This document shows positions 44,147 through 54,024 of a stretch of DNA of 64,000 bases, piece after piece. The stretch lies in the NCBI RefSeq assembly GCF_018413465.1, contig NZ_JAHCDK010000002.1:248001-312000 (forward strand), read 5' to 3'. The DNA is from Flavobacterium sp. CYK-55. GTDB lineage: Bacteria > Bacteroidota > Bacteroidia > Flavobacteriales > Flavobacteriaceae. Position 1 is the stretch's first letter, and each line of letters starts with the position of its first letter. The notes under the pieces were generated by a model that saw only the letters and a program-made list of their open reading frames with translations, had not been told where the DNA came from and ran no database searches. A program made the translations under genes and the position numbers.

Positions 44147-45155
44147 CTTTCAACATTAAATCAATCATCCAGCCGTACGGATCAAATGAACCCTCATACC
44201 AATTGAGATTTTCATCCCAATAACCTGTGCAAGGATCATAAACTTTATTGGCAAAACCGTAGCTTATTTCAACCAGCAACGGATTGTTTTGCTCATCAAA
44301 GATATAGTCGTATGCCACACATTGCGCATTGAGCTTTTGGGTATATTCAAAAGACATTTTAACACACCTTTCACCAAAAACACTGCGCTCATAGGCAAAA
44401 ATTCCGCTGCCCGAAGCTCTGAAATCATTTTTACGCACCATCCGTTTTAATGCAAAAGCTTTATGGTCAATCACAATAATTCGGGTATCAGAGTCATTAT
44501 TAGGAATAAAATCTTGAAACAAAATATAGTTGATTTCACGACCCATCACTTTTGAATATCGCGGCGGTATAAACAACCTGATGAAACCTTTGGCAATATC
44601 TTTAAGCTCTGCTTTACCGATGCCCCAACGACGAATCCGTTCTTTAAAACTTCCCCAGGCGTCATAGGCTTTAAAACCTGAGCCAAAAGCGGTTTTGATC
44701 ATTCTTTGTGCTTCACCCAAACTGCGAACCAATTTGACATTCTGTGAACCGGCACCACCACGAAGCTTAAATACTTTCGGAAACTGCTGCTGTTTGGCCC
44801 ACTGCAAAGCCGTTTGTTTTTCATAAAAAACCCAAGTCTGAACCGCCTCAAAACCCAATTGTTCAAACAAATATTTTTGCCCGACTTTATCGTCAAAATG
44901 CCAAGCAGTATTATAATTTGGAAATACTTTCACACCACATTGCTCAAGCGAAAACAAGAGCGATTTGGCCATGACAATATCTTTTGAATTTGACTGATGG
45001 TAATGCCACATCAGGGCTGAACAACCTTTGAGCTGTTCAATGATATCATTGGCATAGCAATCAACCAATTTATAGGCAATGCTGTTTTGCTGGCAATATT
45101 TTATCCAACGATAGTGAAATAAATCTTCGCTGGTATTTTTATGAATGGCTATCAT
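44136..45155 (-). CDS. RimK-like ATP-grasp protein
   Basis: ATP-grasp protein of 339 residues. The core has FPKVFKLRGGAGSQNVKLV (ATP-binding lysine and glycine-rich loop), DSDTRIIVIDHKAFALKRM, then RASGSG and NPLLVEISYGF for metal binding. RimK relatives join amino acids to carboxylates using ATP. In a glycan locus next to an AsnB-type amidotransferase, I infer amide decoration of a uronic acid or peptide branch. The ATG at 45155 overlaps the asnB stop as ATGA. The longer frame to 45179 lies in that gene. Confidence 0.7.
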   Translation of the reverse strand: MIAIHKNTSEDLFHYRWIKYCQQNSIAYKLVDCYANDIIEQLKGCSALMWHYHQSNSKDIVMAKSLLFSLEQCGVKVFPNYNTAWHFDDKVGQKYLFEQLGFEAVQTWVFYEKQTALQWAKQQQFPKVFKLRGGAGSQNVKLVRSLGEAQRMIKTAFGSGFKAYDAWGSFKERIRRWGIGKAELKDIAKGFIRLFIPPRYSKVMGREINYILFQDFIPNNDSDTRIIVIDHKAFALKRMVRKNDFRASGSGIFAYERSVFGERCVKMSFEYTQKLNAQCVAYDYIFDEQNNPLLVEISYGFANKVYDPCTGYWDENLNWYEGSFDPYGWMIDLMLKDGE

Positions 45156-47047
45156 GCGTCTAAATATTGTTGTGCCCACAATTCAAAACCCAACATGAGC
45201 CAAATGGCGTCGAGTTGTTCAGGTGTGGCTTTGATACTATTGCTAACCCATTGATTTAAAGCGGATGTTTCAAATAAACCTCGACGACTAATAGCTGGAG
45301 CAATTTGATTATTCCAACGATTTTGAAAACCCTCAGATGACATAAACGACCTAAGCGGAATTCCAAACCCCATTTTATCGCGATAGGCAAACGCTTCACC
45401 AAATTTATCGGCGCAAATTTCTTTTAAAACGGCTTTGGCTTCAAGTTTTTGGTTGTGTTTATCTACTACAATATGTGCAGGAATGTTTAATGATGTATGC
45501 ACCATTTCATTATCTAAAAACGGTACGCGATTCTCAATAGAATGTGCCATCGACATTTTGTCTTGACGCATCAACAAATCGGGTAAATAGGTCAAAAGCT
45601 CGTATTTTCGTTGCCTAAGAATAGTGTCGCCGGTAAGTTTATCCAACATCTGAGTTCTTGAAGCAATAGCTTTTTTGAGTGAAAAATCTTTGCGTAAAGC
45701 TCGGGCATTCTTCGGACTTCCGTAGGCAGTTTCCATGACCAAGCGTTTGCTCTTTTGGCAATAGTAACTCAAAAACTCCCACAAATTGTCTTTGTTTCGT
45801 TTGAGTAATCCCAAAAATGATTTACTCAAATATGGCGATTGTGTAGCACGAACAAATCGGCTGTATCCCGCCAATGATTCATCGGCACCTTCACCACTGA
45901 GCAAAACCGTGACGTGTTTGCGAGCTTGTTCGCTGAGCAAAAAAATACCAATAGTGTTCGGATGATTGAGCGGCTGTTCAAAATGCCAAATTGCTTTTTC
46001 AAGAACATTAAAATAATAGTCTGCGTTCATTTCATACTGATGTGATTGCAGCGAAAGCGTTTGGGCAACTTGGTCAATATATGGCTTTTCGGTAAATTTT
46101 GGATCGCTAAAGGTGATGGATATGGTTTCAAGATTTCCTTCAGCCAATGACTTGGCGGCATAATAGCTCACCAAAGACGAATCAACACCTCCTGAGAGTT
46201 GACTGCCTAATTTTACATCGCTAATCATCTGTGAAGCCACACTTTTTTTGAGCGCATCTTCAAGACTTGCTTTAGCTTGATTTTGGGATATTGGCTGCAA
46301 TCCTTCAGAATCAATCTGATAAAAAACATGGGTTTGTAATTGACCTTCATGAACGCTTAAATAGGTTCCGGGTGTGCAATTTCGAATGTCTTTAAAAAGG
46401 GTATTGTTGACTACGTTTCTGAACAATAAAAACTCATCAAGCCTTGAAAAATCAGCTTCAAATTTAAAATCGGGCAATGCTTTGAAACTCTTCATTTCAG
46501 AAGCAAAGGCCAATCTGCCTTTTTGCTCAAGCAAGTATAAAGGCTTAATACCAAAACGATCGCGCGCCAAAAACAAAGTATCAAGATTAAAATCGTAAAT
46601 AGCCATAGCAAACATACCATTGAGTAACTCAATCATGCGTTCGATTCCGTATTCTAAATACAAATGCAAGACAATTTCAGTATCTGAAGTGCTTTTAAAA
46701 ATGTGTCCTTTACTTTCGAGTTCAGGTTTAAAATCAAAAGCGTTATAAACCTCACCATTCATAATAAGAACCACTTTCCCGTCTGGGCTTTCCATGGGTT
46801 GATGCCCCATAGGCGATAAATCAAGAATGCTCAAACGATTAAAACCAAAAATCAAATCACATGGCTCATCAAAATCTTTATCGTTTTGAACATCACCCAC
46901 AAAAGCTTTTTTTGCTAGAGTATTGATGCCAACTATACCTGAATCATCAGGACCTCTATGCTGCTGAATAGCAAGCATTTGCCTGATGTTTTTATTGGTT
47001 GATTCTAAGCGTGAATCAGTGTATAAATATCCTGTAAATCCGCACAT
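45152..47047 (-). CDS. Asparagine synthase-like glutamine amidotransferase
   Basis: AsnB-type protein of 631 residues. The N-terminal class II glutaminase starts with catalytic Cys2 (MCGFTGYL) and has FNRLSILDLSPMGHQPM and IMNGEVYN. The synthetase domain carries the PP-loop QLSGGVDSSLVS (about 281-291), SGEGADESLAGYSR and DKMSMAHSIENRVPFLD. All known catalytic parts are present, so it is active in principle. In surface-polysaccharide loci such enzymes often amidate uronic acids rather than make asparagine. The adjoining ATP-grasp and CapA-like genes favour that reading here, but it is inference. Confidence 0.85.
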   Translation of the reverse strand: MCGFTGYLYTDSRLESTNKNIRQMLAIQQHRGPDDSGIVGINTLAKKAFVGDVQNDKDFDEPCDLIFGFNRLSILDLSPMGHQPMESPDGKVVLIMNGEVYNAFDFKPELESKGHIFKSTSDTEIVLHLYLEYGIERMIELLNGMFAMAIYDFNLDTLFLARDRFGIKPLYLLEQKGRLAFASEMKSFKALPDFKFEADFSRLDEFLLFRNVVNNTLFKDIRNCTPGTYLSVHEGQLQTHVFYQIDSEGLQPISQNQAKASLEDALKKSVASQMISDVKLGSQLSGGVDSSLVSYYAAKSLAEGNLETISITFSDPKFTEKPYIDQVAQTLSLQSHQYEMNADYYFNVLEKAIWHFEQPLNHPNTIGIFLLSEQARKHVTVLLSGEGADESLAGYSRFVRATQSPYLSKSFLGLLKRNKDNLWEFLSYYCQKSKRLVMETAYGSPKNARALRKDFSLKKAIASRTQMLDKLTGDTILRQRKYELLTYLPDLLMRQDKMSMAHSIENRVPFLDNEMVHTSLNIPAHIVVDKHNQKLEAKAVLKEICADKFGEAFAYRDKMGFGIPLRSFMSSEGFQNRWNNQIAPAISRRGLFETSALNQWVSNSIKATPEQLDAIWLMLGFELWAQQYLDA

Positions 47048-47048
47048 A

Positions 47049-48179
47049 CTATTCTATTGGATTGATGGAATGAATCAAAATATCTCGGTGTGCTTCGCAA
47101 CGAACTAAGTTGGTCAGCAACATTTTTTTATCTTTTGAAATAATTGAAGGCAAAAAGCCTTTCTTGTATAAACTAGGTAAGTACTTTCCTTTGTAGGGCT
47201 GAATCCATGTATTCATAATCGGTTTCCAAGAAGCTACATATTTGTTGAATGCATGTTCAAGTTTTTCATCGTCTAAAATAATTTTATTGAGCTCTAGCAA
47301 ATGATGCTTCATGCTCTGACTCTCAGATTCTGAGCACAAATAAACACCTGGCATCTGATTATTGTGGTTGGTAAAAGTCATTTCAAAACCAACTGACTGT
47401 CCTTTTTCAAATTTGAGACGAACCATCATGCCACGGTTCCAAGCTGAATCACACATTCCGTCCCAATCAAAACAAAAATTTCCCAAACTGTAAAAAATAG
47501 GAGCGTTTTGATAAACTTCATAACCCGAAACAATATGGGTGTGGTGTGCAATAACTGCAGAAGCTCCGGCCTCAACAAAAAATCGATACCAGTTTTTCAT
47601 ACGCGGACTCGGAAGATTGTAATGCTCGTGTCCGCCATGAGCTATTACCACTACAAAATCTGCTTGATTCTTGGCTTTTTGAATCTGACGAAAAACCGAA
47701 ACCAAATCAATCGGATGACAACCGGGCTGATCTCCATGTGTTGTTGTCCACTCGTTTTCGGCTACATTAATAAAAGCCAAGTTTACTCCGTCTTTTGACC
47801 AATAATATGTTCTTGAGGCTTCGTCTAAATTGGCACCACTGCCCAAATAAGCAATCTCATGATGTAGTAATGCAGTATAGGTCTCTTGCATTCCAGAGGT
47901 ACCGTAATCTTTAAAATGGTTGTTGGCAGTAGCCACAACAGCACAATTTAAATGCTTAAGTAAAACTGCCGTGTCCGGATGTGCCTTGATATGAGGCCCC
48001 GTTTTTTGAATAGCCGACCGACTTTGTGTGAGCGGACATTCTAAATCAAGTATATTTAAATCATTCTGCTGAAAAAAAGGCAAAACTTCTGAAAACATAT
48101 AAGCCCAATCACCTTTTTGAAAGGTTTGTTCGACACGCTTCCACGGACAAAAATCACCGGTAAAACCAACCTGAATCAT
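47049..48179 (-). CDS. CapA-family metallophosphatase-like protein
   Basis: Protein of the CapA/PgsA (poly-gamma-glutamate) family, 376 residues. The calcineurin-like core is visible: GFTGDFCPW, LDLECPLT, VVATANNHFKDYGT, VVIAHGGHEHYN and VIAHHTHIVSGYE, which together provide the metal-binding Asp, Asn and His residues. The N-terminus has no signal peptide or membrane helix, unlike CapA of Bacillus. It lies 2 bases downstream of the SGNH gene and 1 base upstream of asnB. A role in amide-linked or phosphate-linked decoration is possible. The true reaction in this context is unknown. Confidence 0.78.
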   Translation of the reverse strand: MIQVGFTGDFCPWKRVEQTFQKGDWAYMFSEVLPFFQQNDLNILDLECPLTQSRSAIQKTGPHIKAHPDTAVLLKHLNCAVVATANNHFKDYGTSGMQETYTALLHHEIAYLGSGANLDEASRTYYWSKDGVNLAFINVAENEWTTTHGDQPGCHPIDLVSVFRQIQKAKNQADFVVVIAHGGHEHYNLPSPRMKNWYRFFVEAGASAVIAHHTHIVSGYEVYQNAPIFYSLGNFCFDWDGMCDSAWNRGMMVRLKFEKGQSVGFEMTFTNHNNQMPGVYLCSESESQSMKHHLLELNKIILDDEKLEHAFNKYVASWKPIMNTWIQPYKGKYLPSLYKKGFLPSIISKDKKMLLTNLVRCEAHRDILIHSINPIE

Positions 48180-48180
48180 C

Positions 48181-49071
48181 TTATTGTGGTTTTGAAGTTG
48201 AAAACAAAGGTTTTAAAACAGTTTGATACCAATAGGCAGTTACTTTCTGACCGCCAAATTGGTTGAGATGATCGGCTGCCAACCAATCTTTATCTGCATC
48301 AAGAATGCTCTGACTTGTTTGAAAGTTGTTTAAGTTGTGCACAATACATTTTTGACCGTCGCTTAAAGTAACTTCGGAAACATACGGAAAATCATTTCTC
48401 CGGGCATTTGAACCCGGCAATTCAAGCAACAAAACTTTGATTTGATTTTGGGCACAAATCGAGACTATTTGAGCCAAATACGGATTTGTGTATAAAATGG
48501 GCTCTGCTTTTTGAGATTTGTAATCAGAATTATCCGCGATAATTTTTTTGGTTTTCCATTGACCTAAAACCATTTGCGCCTGACGATGATCGGCCGACAT
48601 GAGAATCTTTAAAATGTCTACAGCCAACCATTGAAAGTTTAAAAGTGGAGGATTACTGATTATCTCTGTCAAACTCGGATGATAAAAGAATTCTATTTCG
48701 GGGTTTTTAAAAGGCTGATCATTGAGATATGATTTTCCGATAGCAGAAGACAAGCCAATAGCCACTATTTTGGGCTTTTTATTGTTTTTGAGATAAGCCT
48801 CTAACATCATTTTAGAGCTTGAAATATGATCACCGGCAATTGCCATATTATAATTACTGATGCCTTGTTTTTGCAGATATTCTGAATCTATACCGTCTAA
48901 GGCCATACTGTTGCCAAAAATAAGCAGATCAAAATTTTGATTTTTAAAAGAATGAACCTCATATACTTTTTTGAAACCCGGGCTCAAAACCATTAAAATT
49001 CCCAAATAGGCCACATTGACCAAAACGATAATCGCCAAAAACCAAATACACTTTTTAACAAACTGATTCAT
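48181..49071 (-). CDS. Membrane-anchored SGNH-like protein paired with MBOAT
   Basis: A 296-residue protein with one N-terminal membrane helix (FLAIIVLVNVAYLGILMVL) and a periplasmic domain. LLIFGNSMALDGI matches the first SGNH block, with Ser near residue 54. AADHLNQFGGQ resembles the last block, with His followed by LN. Proteins of this type, such as DltD and AlgJ/AlgX partners, act with MBOAT enzymes to place acyl groups on exported polymers. It lies 12 bases downstream of the MBOAT gene. Overall identity is low, so the assignment rests on motifs and neighbourhood. Confidence 0.62.
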   Translation of the reverse strand: MNQFVKKCIWFLAIIVLVNVAYLGILMVLSPGFKKVYEVHSFKNQNFDLLIFGNSMALDGIDSEYLQKQGISNYNMAIAGDHISSSKMMLEAYLKNNKKPKIVAIGLSSAIGKSYLNDQPFKNPEIEFFYHPSLTEIISNPPLLNFQWLAVDILKILMSADHRQAQMVLGQWKTKKIIADNSDYKSQKAEPILYTNPYLAQIVSICAQNQIKVLLLELPGSNARRNDFPYVSEVTLSDGQKCIVHNLNNFQTSQSILDADKDWLAADHLNQFGGQKVTAYWYQTVLKPLFSTSKPQ

Positions 49072-49083
49072 TGGGTTGCGCGT

Positions 49084-50544
49084 TTAAAATTGGAAATAAA
49101 TAAAGTTGCTTTGTTTTCCGCCAAAAAGTAAAATCAAAACCATAACAAAGGTATAAATCATCCAACGTCGGGCGGGCTTTTGCATCATCGTTGGATTGAA
49201 TTGCAAACCGAATTGCTTGTCGCGGTGCATCCATTCAACGAGCAGTAAAAAACCTATAAGCCCCAAGTGAATGACAAAATAAATCATATCATTTTTGCCT
49301 AAATAATCAGGCACTTGCAGCAAACTCTTTGAAAATATTTTACCGATGATATCAATTGCTTGCTCCATATTGGTTGCTCTGAAGAAAATCCAAGCGATAA
49401 CCGTCATAAAAAAAGTAATCAAAATTTGGAAAAATTCTTTTATTGAAGGAAAAAAACTTTGGGTTGAGATAACCTCAAGATTATTTCTGTTTTTATTGAG
49501 TAATAATAGCGGAATAAAATAAATCGCATTAAGTAAGCCCCAAGCTAGAAAAGTCCAATTGGCACCATGCCAAAAACCGCTGACCAAAAATATCGCAAAA
49601 GTGTTGCGTACTTTCATGAGTGTTCCGCCTTGACTTCCGCCCAGCGGAAAATATAAATAATCTCTGAACCATGTTGAGAGCGAAATATGCCATCTTCGCC
49701 AAAATTCGGCAATATCTCTTGAAAAATATGGAAAGGCAAAATTGCGTAATAGTTCTATACCCAAAAGCCTTGAAGTACCTAAGGCAATGTCTGAATAACC
49801 CGAAAAATCACCATAAATTTGGAAGGTAAAAAATAAAGCTCCCAACAACAAACTGCTTCCGTTGTGCTCGCCACTGGCATTAAAAATTTCATTGGCGTAA
49901 GTGGCACAATTATCGGCAATAACTACCTTTTTAAATAAACCCCAGAGAATTTGACGCATACCATCAGCCGCCTTATCGTAGTTAAAACTACGTGGCTTTT
50001 TCACCTGTGGTAATAAATGTGTTGCGCGCTCAATAGGACCGGCCACCAGCAGCGGAAAATAGCTCACAAATACTGCGTATTCAACAAAATTCCTCTCGGC
50101 AGTAATGCGTTTTTTATACACATCAATAATGTACGAAAGCCCGTGAAAAGTATAGAATGAAATGCCAACCGGAAGGATGACTTTGAGCGTCCAAGGATGA
50201 ATTTGCACTCCTGCATGTGTCAAGGCATTGGTGAGTTCCGTGACAAAAAAGTTGTAATATTTAAAAAAACCCAGAAAACCCAAATTGATCCCTATACTCA
50301 ATATGAGCCAAAATTTGCTCTTTGATGGTGTGTTTGCTTGTTCAATTTTAAGTCCTGAAAAATAATCCAGAAAGGTTGAAAATGCCAATAAAAAAAGAAA
50401 ACGCCAATCCCACCAAGCGTAAAAAACATAGCTAACCAGCAATAGCATGAGGTTCTGAGCCCTAAGATTTTTTTGAAAAACAAACCAATAAAGTATAAAT
50501 ACTAAAGGTAAAAACAGCGCAAATTCAAGTGAATTGAATAACAT
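49084..50544 (-). CDS. MBOAT-family O-acyltransferase (AlgI/DltB-like)
   Basis: Polytopic inner membrane enzyme of 486 residues that moves an acyl group across the membrane to a polysaccharide. Family landmarks are SYIIDVYKKR, the FPYFSRDIAEFWRRWHISLS turn with FRDYLYFPLGGS, and the catalytic His in FWHGANWTFLAWG. About 11 membrane helices are visible. The 12-base distance to the SGNH-like gene suggests that the two proteins form an O-acetylation pair. The acceptor polymer is unknown. Confidence 0.9.
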   Translation of the reverse strand: MLFNSLEFALFLPLVFILYWFVFQKNLRAQNLMLLLVSYVFYAWWDWRFLFLLAFSTFLDYFSGLKIEQANTPSKSKFWLILSIGINLGFLGFFKYYNFFVTELTNALTHAGVQIHPWTLKVILPVGISFYTFHGLSYIIDVYKKRITAERNFVEYAVFVSYFPLLVAGPIERATHLLPQVKKPRSFNYDKAADGMRQILWGLFKKVVIADNCATYANEIFNASGEHNGSSLLLGALFFTFQIYGDFSGYSDIALGTSRLLGIELLRNFAFPYFSRDIAEFWRRWHISLSTWFRDYLYFPLGGSQGGTLMKVRNTFAIFLVSGFWHGANWTFLAWGLLNAIYFIPLLLLNKNRNNLEVISTQSFFPSIKEFFQILITFFMTVIAWIFFRATNMEQAIDIIGKIFSKSLLQVPDYLGKNDMIYFVIHLGLIGFLLLVEWMHRDKQFGLQFNPTMMQKPARRWMIYTFVMVLILLFGGKQSNFIYFQF

Positions 50545-50554
50545 ATAATTTCTT

Positions 50555-51679
50555 TTATTTTATAGTTATATCACAGAGTTCATCGGTTGAAATAAAACGG
50601 ATATCGGGCCATTGCTTTAACATTTTTGAAAGCAAAATATCCAAGTCGTTCAGGCCGCGGGTTCTGTTATCAGTATTGATGAATCCGATAAAATTAATGC
50701 GATGTGCACAAATCACTGCCGGTTTGTTCCAATGAAATGCACTGGCAATTTGTGCCATACAGCTATTGACCCAATCTCGGTTGGGAGCCATTGACGGTTC
50801 AAACATACAGTTGCGCACATTGTACCGCATACCTAAAGAGTTCGTTTGCCCAAAGTAATGACGAACAGGATGATAACAATCAAACTTTCCGGTGGGAACT
50901 AATTGTGATCGCATACCTTGAATCCAACGAACACCATGGCTGGCGAGTGTAGATTCAATTTCTGTATCCCAGTTGTAGCAAGGGGCAATAAAAGATTTGC
51001 TCTCATATCCAAAGGTTTCTTTGAAAATTCGAAGGCCATCGGCTATAACTTCTTTTTGCTCGGGAATATCCGTTGGGCTGTCCCAATCATATGCTTCCAT
51101 AAAACTGTAGTCATCTTGACCTGAGTAGGTAGCCTTTTGATTAAAACAGTACAAAGCCGCGGGATTGTTATTTTGCAAAACCCGAAGCCAACGCTTGTAA
51201 TTGAGATGCTCGCGTCCGTGAAATTGAGGCTGAAAAACACCAGCTCGACTTCCTTGCAACCACAAATCTAAATTGCGGTTGTGCTCTGGATACTTTTTGA
51301 AAGTTTCAGTGAATTTCTCGTAGTGAAACTCTGTATAATTTGAGGCCTTAATTTTATCAAAATCCGGATTAGCCATAATTGCATTGGCTGTTAATTTAGC
51401 CAACTTACCGTCGGAACCCTTATGCTTTGACAATACCGCAAAAAGCATTTCTAAATCATCTTCTGATTCTAGCGCATCATATTGATAAACACTTTGACCT
51501 ACACCAAATCCTTGCTTTTTGAAATCGGCAAAAACCTCGCTCGAAGGTGTTCTTATCGCTCCCCAATCATCTGATTCTATCAGCACTAACTTTTCATTTA
51601 CCTTACAACCGGTTCGGTTAACTCCGGTAGCATTGAGGTAAGATTTAAGACTTTGCAGAATTTGCTGTTTTGATTTCAA
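50555..51679 (-). CDS. Divergent polysaccharide deacetylase-like protein
   Basis: Paralogue of the protein at 37052-38182, 374 residues. It shares ESDDWGA (D37, D38), QFHGREHLNY (H154 and H158, His-x3-His) and CAHRINFIGFINTDNRTRGL, plus the DALES and KGSDGK blocks near residue 70. The motifs fit a NodB-like metal site, but the family is distant from typical chitin or peptidoglycan deacetylases. There is no signal peptide. The start is a TTG that follows the EpsG stop by 2 bases, and no ATG precedes the conserved region. It may act on a sugar before export. Confidence 0.65.
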   Translation of the reverse strand: MKSKQQILQSLKSYLNATGVNRTGCKVNEKLVLIESDDWGAIRTPSSEVFADFKKQGFGVGQSVYQYDALESEDDLEMLFAVLSKHKGSDGKLAKLTANAIMANPDFDKIKASNYTEFHYEKFTETFKKYPEHNRNLDLWLQGSRAGVFQPQFHGREHLNYKRWLRVLQNNNPAALYCFNQKATYSGQDDYSFMEAYDWDSPTDIPEQKEVIADGLRIFKETFGYESKSFIAPCYNWDTEIESTLASHGVRWIQGMRSQLVPTGKFDCYHPVRHYFGQTNSLGMRYNVRNCMFEPSMAPNRDWVNSCMAQIASAFHWNKPAVICAHRINFIGFINTDNRTRGLNDLDILLSKMLKQWPDIRFISTDELCDITIK

Positions 51680-51681
51680 AG

Positions 51682-52896
51682 CTATTTGATTAGATTAATG
51701 AGCGGAAATGGCAAATCAACAAAAAACACCAAAACAGGATTGGTTAATACTGTGGTAAAGGTGAGGGTTTCAAGCGAAACTCGCATCGAAATAAAAACAA
51801 AGAAGATCATCAATGGCGAGGCGATTTTGAACCATTTTCGGTAGTTGGCAAAATCGTATTGTGTCCAAAAATAAATAATCATCGCAAGGCCAAACATTTG
51901 TCCAATCATTTCAAATCGACTTCCCGAAGGCAACAACGACATGATATTACCAACAGCCATAATCAGCATTGAGAACCCATAGAGATTGATAAAAGTCGGC
52001 GATGATTCGGATTTTTTTTTGGGTGTAAAATAGATGACCGTAAACAAAATTGCGATAAACCATGTGAGTGCTTTGGTGTAGTAATCAATATACCAAACAG
52101 CCTGAGCATTGAATTCGGTAACGGTTTCAACATACTCATCACTGGTATAACGATTTACACGCGGAAGCAAAAACTCCGGTGCGGTACTTTCAATTTGGTT
52201 TCTGACAGCTTGAATATTGAGCGTAGATATAAAAAAACTTCCTAAAAAAACAAAATACAAAAATCGCCAAGAACTCTTGATCAAATAAAATAAAGCCAAA
52301 GCAATTAAAGGAACTACAAAAGAAAAATGCACCAAAATACTTGATGCTGCAATGAGAATTCCCTTTTTTTGATTATTAAACAAATGCAAAAATGCACCAT
52401 AAAAAAAGATGTGCCCCGCGGTCCACATTCTGACTCCGTTAAGATTCCAAAAACCAATAACACAAGCAAAAGCTGCAATCATTATCCAGAATTCTTTCCC
52501 GGGCCATCTTACTCGCGCAAGATCAATCATCAGCCAAATGTTTCGGGAGTAAAAATAGCCGAAAACAAATCCAAACACAGCAAACAATAGGTTTCCACTA
52601 TCAGTTACCATAGACATTAAGTAGGTCACCAATGGCTGATAAATATCAACCGTATCGCCGTCTTCAGAATAAAAACTGCTTATGAATGATTCCCAACTAA
52701 TAGGCTGTTGATACAATTCTTGAAGTTTAGCTACATATCGCGTTGAGTCCATAAGCTCCGGACGGTACATAGTAAAACCATAAAAAATAATGAATAACCA
52801 AACGCTATTTTTCGCCCAAGTTTCACGATAGTGTTTAAAAGCCTGAATGACTCCCAAAACAGGTGAAAGCAGAAAAAAATTAAAGGCGTTATTCAT
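51682..52896 (-). CDS. EpsG/Wzy-like polysaccharide polymerase (membrane)
   Basis: Polytopic membrane protein of 404 residues with about 10 helices. The N-terminus (FGFTMYRPELMDSTRYVAKL region) has the short charged loop of EpsG family proteins, and FGFWNLNGVRMWTAGHIFF matches the GxNxxRQ-like polymerase turn of the family. It probably polymerises lipid-linked repeat units delivered by the Wzx at 57578-59065. Sequence similarity among Wzy proteins is always low, so the call rests on topology and position between a GT4 and a modifying enzyme. Confidence 0.68.
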   Translation of the reverse strand: MNNAFNFFLLSPVLGVIQAFKHYRETWAKNSVWLFIIFYGFTMYRPELMDSTRYVAKLQELYQQPISWESFISSFYSEDGDTVDIYQPLVTYLMSMVTDSGNLLFAVFGFVFGYFYSRNIWLMIDLARVRWPGKEFWIMIAAFACVIGFWNLNGVRMWTAGHIFFYGAFLHLFNNQKKGILIAASSILVHFSFVVPLIALALFYLIKSSWRFLYFVFLGSFFISTLNIQAVRNQIESTAPEFLLPRVNRYTSDEYVETVTEFNAQAVWYIDYYTKALTWFIAILFTVIYFTPKKKSESSPTFINLYGFSMLIMAVGNIMSLLPSGSRFEMIGQMFGLAMIIYFWTQYDFANYRKWFKIASPLMIFFVFISMRVSLETLTFTTVLTNPVLVFFVDLPFPLINLIK

Positions 52897-52902
52897 ATTT
52901 TC

Positions 52903-54012
52903 TTATTCTATATTTAAGAATTGCTGTGCAACACGCTCTATTCTGTATTGGTCAGCTTGCTCAATTTTGAATGCATTTTGGTAATCTTGATTTAGAAATT
53001 GATCGACAACTTCAGTTTTTAACCCACCAAATTTGATAGACAAAATAGGCTTTTCGATGATGGCAAAATCAATGAGTTTACTTGGTGTTTGTGTACTGCC
53101 GACATTTTCAAAATTGACTACAAAATGCATTTTACTCATTTCAAATAACAGCGCATCTCTTTTGACAATAGGTTTGAGTATAATTCTTCCTTTTGAATTT
53201 TCGATAAATGGTTCAACCATGTGCGGTGTGGTTGTATACACATGGAATTCAAATTTGATAGATTGATCAAGTGAATTCAAATAATTCAAAAACTCTGAAG
53301 GATCGCGACGACCCGGAATAAACATGCCTCCATAACCAAATATGATTTTTTCTTGATTAAGTGGTTCATTACTGCGTTGCACATCTTCAAATTTGAAACC
53401 TTGTGGAATAACGCGAATTTTAGATCTAAACTCCGGGTAATAACCATTGATTGATGCCGAAGTAGGCACCGTAATATAATCGGCCTTTCGACAAAATCTT
53501 TTCTCTAACCATCCAAAGTAGAAAGGTGGCTTAAAAGTATCGTTTTCTTGACCCATGTAGGGATCTCCGCAATCAGCTATCCATTTTTTGGCGATGGGTT
53601 TTTTTGAAGTTCTTACAGCGGCCACTCCCCAATGAATCGGATACGGAACAGCTACAGAAATCATCAAATCATAACCTGAAAATTGGCAAAGCGTCTTTTT
53701 GAGCAAAGAAATAATTTGAATGTTCGGATACTCAAAAAGCAAACTGCTGAATCTTGTAACCAACCGCCAAAATAAACGAACCAAACCAGAACCTTTGATG
53801 GTAAATGGCTTCCAAGTTATAGCGCCCATATTTTTGTATTCAATACCGTGTTTCGCACAAAACTCTGACACGTCCTCACGAGGATGGGTTAAAACAGTTA
53901 CTTGATGCCCTTGTCTCACCAATTCTTTGGCAAGCTCGGTTGCTCTAAAGGAACGCGGTGAAATTTCAGGATAAAATCCGTTGGTGACGATTAATATTTT
54001 TTGAGCACTCAT
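52903..54012 (-). CDS. GT4-like glycosyltransferase
   Basis: GT-B transferase of 369 residues with the N-terminal GT4 pattern KILIVTNGFYPEISPRSFRA and LAKELVRQGHQVTVLTHP. The donor domain is divergent. It has IIFGYGGMFIPGRRDPSEFL and HFVVNFENVGSTQTPSKLIDF in place of the usual Glu-rich motif, with IIEKPILSI after it. The N-terminal half supports the family assignment, and the acceptor cannot be predicted. It lies 12 bases downstream of wecB and 6 bases upstream of the polymerase gene. Confidence 0.75.
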   Translation of the reverse strand: MSAQKILIVTNGFYPEISPRSFRATELAKELVRQGHQVTVLTHPREDVSEFCAKHGIEYKNMGAITWKPFTIKGSGLVRLFWRLVTRFSSLLFEYPNIQIISLLKKTLCQFSGYDLMISVAVPYPIHWGVAAVRTSKKPIAKKWIADCGDPYMGQENDTFKPPFYFGWLEKRFCRKADYITVPTSASINGYYPEFRSKIRVIPQGFKFEDVQRSNEPLNQEKIIFGYGGMFIPGRRDPSEFLNYLNSLDQSIKFEFHVYTTTPHMVEPFIENSKGRIILKPIVKRDALLFEMSKMHFVVNFENVGSTQTPSKLIDFAIIEKPILSIKFGGLKTEVVDQFLNQDYQNAFKIEQADQYRIERVAQQFLNIE

Positions 54013-54024
54013 GTATTGAATTTA

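Noticed and set aside
45152..47047. Housekeeping asparagine synthetase
   Set aside because: All catalytic motifs fit AsnB, but the ATGA coupling to an ATP-grasp gene and the location within a glycan locus make a decoration role more likely. The housekeeping reading is kept as an alternative only.
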